A program made the translations under genes and the position numbers. A stretch of DNA of 64,000 nucleotides from Acetobacteraceae bacterium (lineage in GTDB: Bacteria; Pseudomonadota; Alphaproteobacteria; Acetobacterales; Acetobacteraceae): contig JANXTL010000026.1 of the NCBI GenBank assembly GCA_025352375.1, forward strand, positions 1 to 64,000, given 5' to 3'. Positions 59,406-64,000 of this stretch are shown here, one piece after another; position 1 is the stretch's first letter, and each line of letters opens with the position of its first letter. Under the pieces are notes generated by a model. That model was not told the DNA's origin, made no database searches, and saw only the letters and a list, made by a program, of their open reading frames with translations.

Positions 59406-60557
59406 TCATTTCCCCAAATCGACAATAAGGTTTTTTCCAAATTTCAACGCCGTGACGCCGCAAGCCAATTCGATAATAACGGAAATTGAGCGACGACTAT
59501 AATTAGTACCCATCCACAATCCGGATTGCAATCGGATCGCATACTCTTGACAGAAGTCCGGGCGTCCAGGGTACAACTCAGATCGATTGCGTGCTAAATA
59601 GCGCCGGCTTCGCCCGTGCTTTAAGGACATGAAGCGTTCGGCAAATAAGGGGTCGCGTTTGTCGAGCAGATCGAAAAGCTGCCGCAGCACGTCAATGGCC
59701 GTCCTGGATGGATGGAACACTTCGTCCAACCTGAAACCAACGCCGTCGGGGGCCAAAACCGGTTCTGGCTGCTGCGATACGGCCGCTGTCGTGGCGGCAG
59801 GCAACTGAACGGCCGGCGCAATCGCTTCCTGCGCAGGACTTGTCGGCCCGGTCGATCGACCCGGTCGCGGGGGGACGATTTTCAGGGGGCCACGAGCAAC
59901 ATCGCTTTTGAGAAATGCCGAAACCATATCGGGTTCCGGTTTGAATCCGCAGATGCTTTCAACCCTATCCGCGAGAATCTCCAGCAACATCTCGTCCTCT
60001 TCTTCGATCAGCTTGCCCCAGGCCTTTGGCAGCGCGGCGCGCATCTGCCGCTCCCTGGAGACATTCTGGTAATCGTCCCGTGCCGACCGGATCGCTTGCC
60101 CCGTCACGACATCGTCATGCAAGAGATAACGACGCAAACGGAATGCCGATTCCAATATCTCCCGCTCGACAATATCGAGCTTGTAAACGCGTCGTTCGCC
60201 GTAATCGCCCTGTTCGCCAGGAAGGAAGAAGTTCCACTCCCGCCCATCCGTCAGGATCGCCATGGGAACACCGTTATGGAAGGCATATTCGAACAATTGC
60301 CGTTCGGCGCCGTCGCTCTGTCCGATCTGTTTGACCTCGATCAACGCAATCGGCTTGCCGGGGGGATGGCACAGTGCGAAATCGACCCGCTTCCCGCTGA
60401 GCCCGTATTCCGGCCAGACGACCTGTGTGTCGTACGCTGGCCAAGACAACGCATGGAGAAGGCGCAAAACGATACCCTGAGAAACCGCGGCTTCATTGGT
60501 GAACCGCCCCGCGGCAATGCCTTCGCGGATACTTGAGATCTCTTGCTCGATGCCCAT
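59406..60557 (-). CDS. PD-(D/E)XK nuclease-domain protein (type I HsdR N-terminal-like)
   Basis: 383 residues from the ATG at 60557; the ORF-track extension overlaps two other genes. The N-terminal ~160 residues resemble the endonuclease domain of type I restriction R subunits: NEAAVSQGIVLRLLHALSWP, RVDFALCHPPGKPIALIEVKQ (D59, E74, K76) and ILTDGREWNFFLPGEQG. There is no helicase domain. A middle helical part and a Pro/Ala linker lead to a C-terminal domain (HPSRTAIDVLRQLFDLLDKR, YAIRLQSGLWMGTNYSRRSI) that I do not recognise. It overlaps the DUF2442 gene by 1 bp (TGATG) and precedes hepT by 3 bp. Confidence 0.85.
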   Translation of the reverse strand: MGIEQEISSIREGIAAGRFTNEAAVSQGIVLRLLHALSWPAYDTQVVWPEYGLSGKRVDFALCHPPGKPIALIEVKQIGQSDGAERQLFEYAFHNGVPMAILTDGREWNFFLPGEQGDYGERRVYKLDIVEREILESAFRLRRYLLHDDVVTGQAIRSARDDYQNVSRERQMRAALPKAWGKLIEEEDEMLLEILADRVESICGFKPEPDMVSAFLKSDVARGPLKIVPPRPGRSTGPTSPAQEAIAPAVQLPAATTAAVSQQPEPVLAPDGVGFRLDEVFHPSRTAIDVLRQLFDLLDKRDPLFAERFMSLKHGRSRRYLARNRSELYPGRPDFCQEYAIRLQSGLWMGTNYSRRSISVIIELACGVTALKFGKNLIVDLGK

Positions 60558-60811
60558 CAGGCCGCCACCGGATGCCGCACTGTCATATCGCCTCGCCCGG
60601 CGAGCAAACCCTCGACCGAGATATCCTCGTTCAGCCTCTCCCAGTGCAAGCCCTGCCCGGTCGCGCCAATCCGGCATTGTTCGCGCTCTGTCGGTGCCGC
60701 GTGAAGCAAACGGGGAAACCACGCGAGGGGAACCCCGACCGTGCGGCCGTCGTTCAGTTCGACCCACATGGTCACATCGTCGAGCCGGACGGACTTAGCC
60801 GAAATGTTCAT
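60557..60811 (-). CDS. DUF2442 family protein
   Basis: 84 residues. VRLDDVTMWVELNDGRTVGVPLAWFPRLL is the characteristic DUF2442 sheet, followed by REQCRIGATGQGLHWERLNEDISVEGLL. DUF2442 genes are regularly found beside DUF4160 genes and are regarded as likely toxin-antitoxin partners. It overlaps the DUF4160 frame by 17 bp upstream and the nuclease gene by 1 bp downstream. Confidence 0.92.
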   Translation of the reverse strand: MNISAKSVRLDDVTMWVELNDGRTVGVPLAWFPRLLHAAPTEREQCRIGATGQGLHWERLNEDISVEGLLAGRGDMTVRHPVAA

Positions 60812-61038
60812 GCCATGCCTCCATGATCGCTTGCAGCCGCGCCGTGACGATTCGGACCAGGTCCGCCTGCTCCCGCCGCGTGAAACCAGAACTTTCTGCT
60901 ATCCGGACATCCAGATTCAACCAAAACTTCGCTTCCGCGTCACCGCGGCCCGCATGAACGTGGATCGGTTCGCACGGGTTGCCCTCGTTGGAGAAGAAGA
61001 ATGAAGCGGATGCCGTCATGGCGAAAGACGACTGGCAT
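60795..61038 (-). pseudogene. DUF4160 family gene with a one-base frameshift near the 5' end
   Basis: The ORF track gives 74 residues starting MTASASFFFSNEGNPCEP. Another frame just upstream begins at ATG 61038 as MPVVFRHDGIRFI, which is the normal DUF4160 start; the two join at FFSNEGNPCEPIHVHAGRGD if one pyrimidine is removed from the run CATTCTTCTTCTCC near 61000. The rest (EAKFWLNLDVRIAESSGF, ADLVRIVTARLQAIMEAWHE) is intact. Translation from the internal ATG would still give a protein shortened by about 13 residues of its first strand, so it may be partly functional, or the shift may be a sequencing error. Confidence 0.75.
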
Positions 61039-61106
61039 GGTGTTTACGTTCCGCCGCTACGGCTTCGGGAGGCGGTCGGCTCAGGGCCGACCATGACGGG
61101 GCAGCC

Positions 61107-62234
61107 CTACTCCGCCGCCAATTTCTCCGCGTCCGCCGCCGCTTTGAACAACGCCGCCTTCGCCTCCACCAACGCCACGATGTGCTCCACCATGGAAGCC
61201 CCGTCGATCGTGTGGTCGGTCTTACCGGCGTTGTAGATCATGTGCCGGCCGTTGCCGCCGCCGGTGACGCCGATGTCGGTCATCAGCGCCTCCCCCGGTC
61301 CGTTCACCACACAGCCGATGATCGACAGGGTCAGCGGGGTTTCGATGTGCGCCAGCCGGTCTTCCAAAGTGCGCACCGTCTCGATCACGTTGTAGCCCTG
61401 CCGCGCGCAAGACGGGCAGGAGATGACCTTGACCCCGCGATGCCGGATGCCGAGCGTCTTGAGCATGTCCCAGCCGACCCGGACCTCTTCTTCGGGTTCG
61501 TCGGACAGCGACACCCGAATTGTGTCGCCGATGCCGGCCCACAACAGGGAACCCAGCCCGATCGAGGACTTCACGGTGCCCATGCGGCGCCCGCCGGCCT
61601 CGGTAATGCCGATATGCAACGGGTGGTCGCACACTTCGGCGAGCTGCTGATAGGCGGCAACCGCCAAAAAGACGTCGGATGCCTTCACGCTGATCTTGAA
61701 GTCGTGGAAGTCGTGCTGTTGCAGGATGTTGGCGTGGTACAGCGCGCTCTCGACCAGGGCTTCCGGGTTGGGTTCGCCGTATTTCTCCAGCAGGTGCTTC
61801 TCCAATGACCCGGCGTTCACCCCGATGCGCATGGAGCAGCCGTAATCCCGAGCGGCCTTGATAACCGCCCGCACGCGATCGTCGGAGCCAATGTTGCCGG
61901 GGTTGATGCGCAGGCAGGCGGCGCCGCTTTGGGCGGCCTCGATGCCGCGCATGTAGTGAAAATGGATGTCCGCGACGATGGGGACGTTCACTTCCTTGAC
62001 GATTTCCTTCAACGCCAAAGCGCTGGGCCGATCCGGGCACGACACGCGCACGATATCCACGCCCGCCAGTTCCGCCCGACGGATCTGGGCGATAGTGCCC
62101 GGAATGTCGGTGGTCAGCGTGTTGGTCATCGTCTGCACGGTAATCGGGGCGCCGTCGCCGACGGGGACCTTCCCAACATAAACGCGGCGCGATTTACGGC
62201 GCTGAATGTCCTGGTAGGGGCGGTAGCTGCTCAT
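61107..62234 (-). CDS. ispG: 4-hydroxy-3-methylbut-2-en-1-yl diphosphate synthase (IspG/GcpE)
   Basis: 375 residues from the ATG at 62234, behind GAGGAG; the ORF track starts five codons earlier. The TIM-barrel part includes [36 protein letters not shown] and [16 protein letters not shown]. The [4Fe-4S] ligands are in [16 protein letters not shown] and [20 protein letters not shown]. It performs the penultimate step of the MEP isoprenoid pathway. In related genomes hisS normally follows it closely; here a ~5-kb accessory block intervenes. Confidence 0.97.
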   Translation of the reverse strand: MSSYRPYQDIQRRKSRRVYVGKVPVGDGAPITVQTMTNTLTTDIPGTIAQIRRAELAGVDIVRVSCPDRPSALALKEIVKEVNVPIVADIHFHYMRGIEAAQSGAACLRINPGNIGSDDRVRAVIKAARDYGCSMRIGVNAGSLEKHLLEKYGEPNPEALVESALYHANILQQHDFHDFKISVKASDVFLAVAAYQQLAEVCDHPLHIGITEAGGRRMGTVKSSIGLGSLLWAGIGDTIRVSLSDEPEEEVRVGWDMLKTLGIRHRGVKVISCPSCARQGYNVIETVRTLEDRLAHIETPLTLSIIGCVVNGPGEALMTDIGVTGGGNGRHMIYNAGKTDHTIDGASMVEHIVALVEAKAALFKAAADAEKLAAE

Positions 62235-62304
62235 TCTGGTACTCCTCACCGTCGGCCTTAAGCCGCTCGGCCTATCCTAAAACGCCGCAAAACCGGGGGA
62301 ATCG

Positions 62305-63288
62305 CTACTGCGCCGGGCGCGGGGCGGCTACAGTAACTTTGCCGGCCTTTAGCAGATCGTAATCCAGCGGTAAGTCGTGCCGCACCGAACTGGTCCCGCC
62401 AAGATTCCCGATCGCAACACCATCGAGCAGGATTTCCGTGGCGGCGGCCTTGCCGGTGGTCAACAGCAACCCGGGCGTAGGCGGCACCGGCCAGGTATCG
62501 CCCTGGCGCAGCACCTTGTTCAGCAGCACGGTGCCGCTCTTGTCGCGCACTTCCACCCAGGCATCGGCGGTCGCGCGCAACATCACCCGGCCCGCGGAAG
62601 GCGCAGGCGCGGGTGGCGGTGGCGCAACAGCAGGCGGTGGCGGGGCAACAGCGGTCACCGGGACGAGCAATGACGGCGGGACGGAAATCTGACCCGGCAG
62701 CAGACTGATCGGTGCCGCGGCAGCGGAACCCGGCGACAGACTTGCAAAACCTTGCGACGCCTCGGATGGCGCAGCCGGAGGCAAGGCCTGCGCGGCCAAC
62801 GGCGAGAGGCGTTCGGGGATGGTCGCGGCGGTTTCGGCCGGCAGCCGTCCCTCCCCCGACAGCCGATACCAACCGATGTAAGCCCCGACAGCGAGAATCA
62901 ACCCAAGTAGAATGACCGCACCGGTCGGCAGACCGCGCTCCGGCACCGGGGCCGGAAACGACAATTCGGTACGCTTGGATACCGCCGCCGCTTCCGCCTT
63001 GAAGCGACGCAACATTTCGTCTGGATCGAGGCCTAGCACGGTCGCGTAGCTGCGCAGAAAACCAAGCGCAAAGGCATTGCCGGGCAACTGAGACAAGTCG
63101 CCGTCCTCAAGCGCCTCGAGATAGGAACGGCGAATGCGCAGGGTCGCGGACGCATCTTCCAGTGGCCAGCCTAAGCGTTCGCGCGCACTTCGCAGGTCCG
63201 CACCAGCGTTGGGCGCGGCGCTCACCGGGACTTGCTTCGGTAATATGTTCAAACCATCCATGCGCATCGACCCGCGATCCAGCGTCAC
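62305..63288 (-). CDS. RodZ-like protein (HTH_25 / DUF4115)
   Basis: Up to 327 residues, from a GTG at 63288 with GAGG upstream; ATGs at 63267 and 63261 are alternatives. Cytoplasmic helix-turn-helix (about 30-95: LRSARERLGWPLEDASATLR, SYLEALEDGDLSQLPGNAFA), one membrane helix (TGAVILLGLILAVGAYIGWY, about 122-142), a Pro/Ala-rich periplasmic linker and a C-terminal beta domain (RVMLRATADAWVEVRDKSGT, LDGVAIGNLGGTSSVRHDLP) of the DUF4115 type. RodZ links MreB to the wall-synthesis machinery. It lies 70 bp upstream of ispG, as in many alphaproteobacteria. Confidence 0.9.
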   Translation of the reverse strand: MTLDRGSMRMDGLNILPKQVPVSAAPNAGADLRSARERLGWPLEDASATLRIRRSYLEALEDGDLSQLPGNAFALGFLRSYATVLGLDPDEMLRRFKAEAAAVSKRTELSFPAPVPERGLPTGAVILLGLILAVGAYIGWYRLSGEGRLPAETAATIPERLSPLAAQALPPAAPSEASQGFASLSPGSAAAAPISLLPGQISVPPSLLVPVTAVAPPPPAVAPPPPAPAPSAGRVMLRATADAWVEVRDKSGTVLLNKVLRQGDTWPVPPTPGLLLTTGKAAATEILLDGVAIGNLGGTSSVRHDLPLDYDLLKAGKVTVAAPRPAQ

Positions 63289-63446
63289 GACCGCCTCGTT
63301 TGTTTCTTGCCGGCTCAGAAAAATCGCAAGCCCTTACCCCTAAGGACCGACAAGTCCTTCTAGACCACGAGTCACTCGCTTGCCAACAGCCCAAGAATGC
63401 CGGGGCGAGCTTAAGCCGTCGACTCATAATTATGGATTTTTGACAA

Positions 63447-64000
63447 TTACACTGACAACCCGTGCTCGCGCGCCCAGGACACGATGGGGTCGCGCAGGCT
63501 ACCGGCGCTCATGCCGCCGCGACGAATCGACGCCAGCACGGGGCGGAAGGCGGTCAAATCGACCTCGGCCAGCACGGCCTTCACGGGCAGAATGGCGCTG
63601 GCCGGCATCGATAGCGAGGTGATGCCGAGCGCGGCGAGGGTCATGGCCTCGATTGGGCGGGAGGCGGCTTCCCCGCACACGGATACGGTCACGCCCGTGG
63701 GACGGGCCGCGGTGACCACTTGGTCCAATAAATCCAGTACCGGCTGCGACAGCAGATCGTACCGATCGTATAGCGACGGTGTGCCACGGTCGGCCGCGAA
63801 CATAAACTGCATCAGATCGTTGGTGCCGATGGAAATAAAATCGGCTTCTTTCAGCAGCCCTGGGAGCTGCCACATCAGTGCCGGCACCTCCAGCATGGTG
63901 CCAATCGACAGGCGTTCGGGGCTGGGGCGGACGCGTCGGGCCTCGGCGAGCAGCAGTGTTTTGGCGAGAATGAATTCGGCCACCGTCGCCACCATCGGGA
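63447..64000 (-). CDS. ptsP: PEP-protein phosphotransferase PtsP (C-terminal part, cut by right edge)
   Basis: The visible ~184 residues are the C-terminal PEP-utilising TIM-barrel of enzyme I-type phosphotransferases: LSIGTMLEVPALMWQL, ADFISIGTNDLMQFMFAADR and VTVSVCGEAASRPIEAMTLA with the catalytic Cys. The ending SWAREHGLSV is a normal terminus. The gene continues beyond base 64000, so the GAF and His-phosphorylation domains are not seen. Assignment to nitrogen-type PtsP rather than sugar enzyme I rests on its neighbourhood. PtsP starts the nitrogen phosphotransferase relay. Confidence 0.85.
   Translation of the reverse strand, partial: PMVATVAEFILAKTLLLAEARRVRPSPERLSIGTMLEVPALMWQLPGLLKEADFISIGTNDLMQFMFAADRGTPSLYDRYDLLSQPVLDLLDQVVTAARPTGVTVSVCGEAASRPIEAMTLAALGITSLSMPASAILPVKAVLAEVDLTAFRPVLASIRRGGMSAGSLRDPIVSWAREHGLSV

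Noticed and set aside
1-64000. CRISPR array, tRNA, rRNA, riboswitch, prophage or integrase
   Set aside because: I looked for regularly spaced repeats, CCA-ended cloverleaf-like stretches and recombinase genes and found none; the four dispersed repeats are far apart and not array-like. A covariance-model scan would be needed to exclude small RNAs.

Overview
The window reads as chromosomal DNA of a high-GC alphaproteobacterium, most likely an Acetobacteraceae/Rhodospirillales relative. This is an inference from coding style and from core gene orders (fabD-fabG-acpP-fabF-mltG; ptsP / RodZ-like / ispG ... hisS-prfA), not from a database search. No rRNA, tRNA, CRISPR array, intact transposase or prophage was recognised. 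Genes are dense, often with 1-8 bp start/stop overlaps.

Layout. 0-1.4 kb: a two-gene AAA ATPase plus partner module cut by the left edge. 1.5-8 kb: a flavin oxidoreductase, Nudix hydrolase, Crp-type regulator, then a serine hydrolase / enoyl-CoA hydratase / MmgE-PrpD operon. 7.8-8.5 kb: a HigBA-type toxin-antitoxin pair whose toxin carries an in-frame amber codon. 8.5-12 kb: a periplasmic beta-propeller, an enolase-superfamily enzyme and a 2-hydroxyacid dehydrogenase. 12-16.5 kb: type II fatty-acid synthesis genes plus mltG. 16.7-30 kb: mixed metabolic and envelope genes, including an orphan modC, dut, an ATM1-type ABC exporter, a low-GC nuclease-like orphan and a GH19-like lysozyme. 30.2-34.6 kb: a four-gene overlapping operon joining a 2-oxoacid dehydrogenase (E1a, E1b, E2) to a Glu/Leu-type dehydrogenase, probably branched-chain amino-acid oxidation. 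34.5-38 kb: ruvA, ruvC, a TPR protein, rlpA. 38-45 kb: redox and envelope genes (haem-tagged porin, PAS kinase, cytochrome c, FecR/DUF6600 protein). 45-53.5 kb: a second flavin enzyme, hydrolase, DUF2161 protein, then a TetR-controlled CoA-dependent degradation operon with two thiolase-fold proteins that lack the usual catalytic residues. 53.7-64 kb: prfA-hisS, an accessory island, ispG, a RodZ-like protein and ptsP.

The most interesting material is of three kinds. (1) A ~119-bp dispersed element (four copies) of two adjacent hairpins bounded by CTAG. Three copies supply the TAG stop codon of a neighbouring gene and the fourth adds about 23 residues to the AAA ATPase. (2) An accessory island between ispG and hisS. 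It contains a short, previously unlisted reading frame matching the catalytic core of colicin E3-type ribonucleases, overlapped by a small downstream gene, and a contiguous five-gene cassette (DUF4160 - DUF2442 - PD-(D/E)XK nuclease - HepT - MntA) in which the DUF4160 gene carries a frameshift. (3) The TetR-flanked operon, where Cys/His-less thiolase folds pair with a DUF35 protein that has lost its zinc-ribbon cysteines, suggesting a non-thiolytic (perhaps retro-aldol) step.
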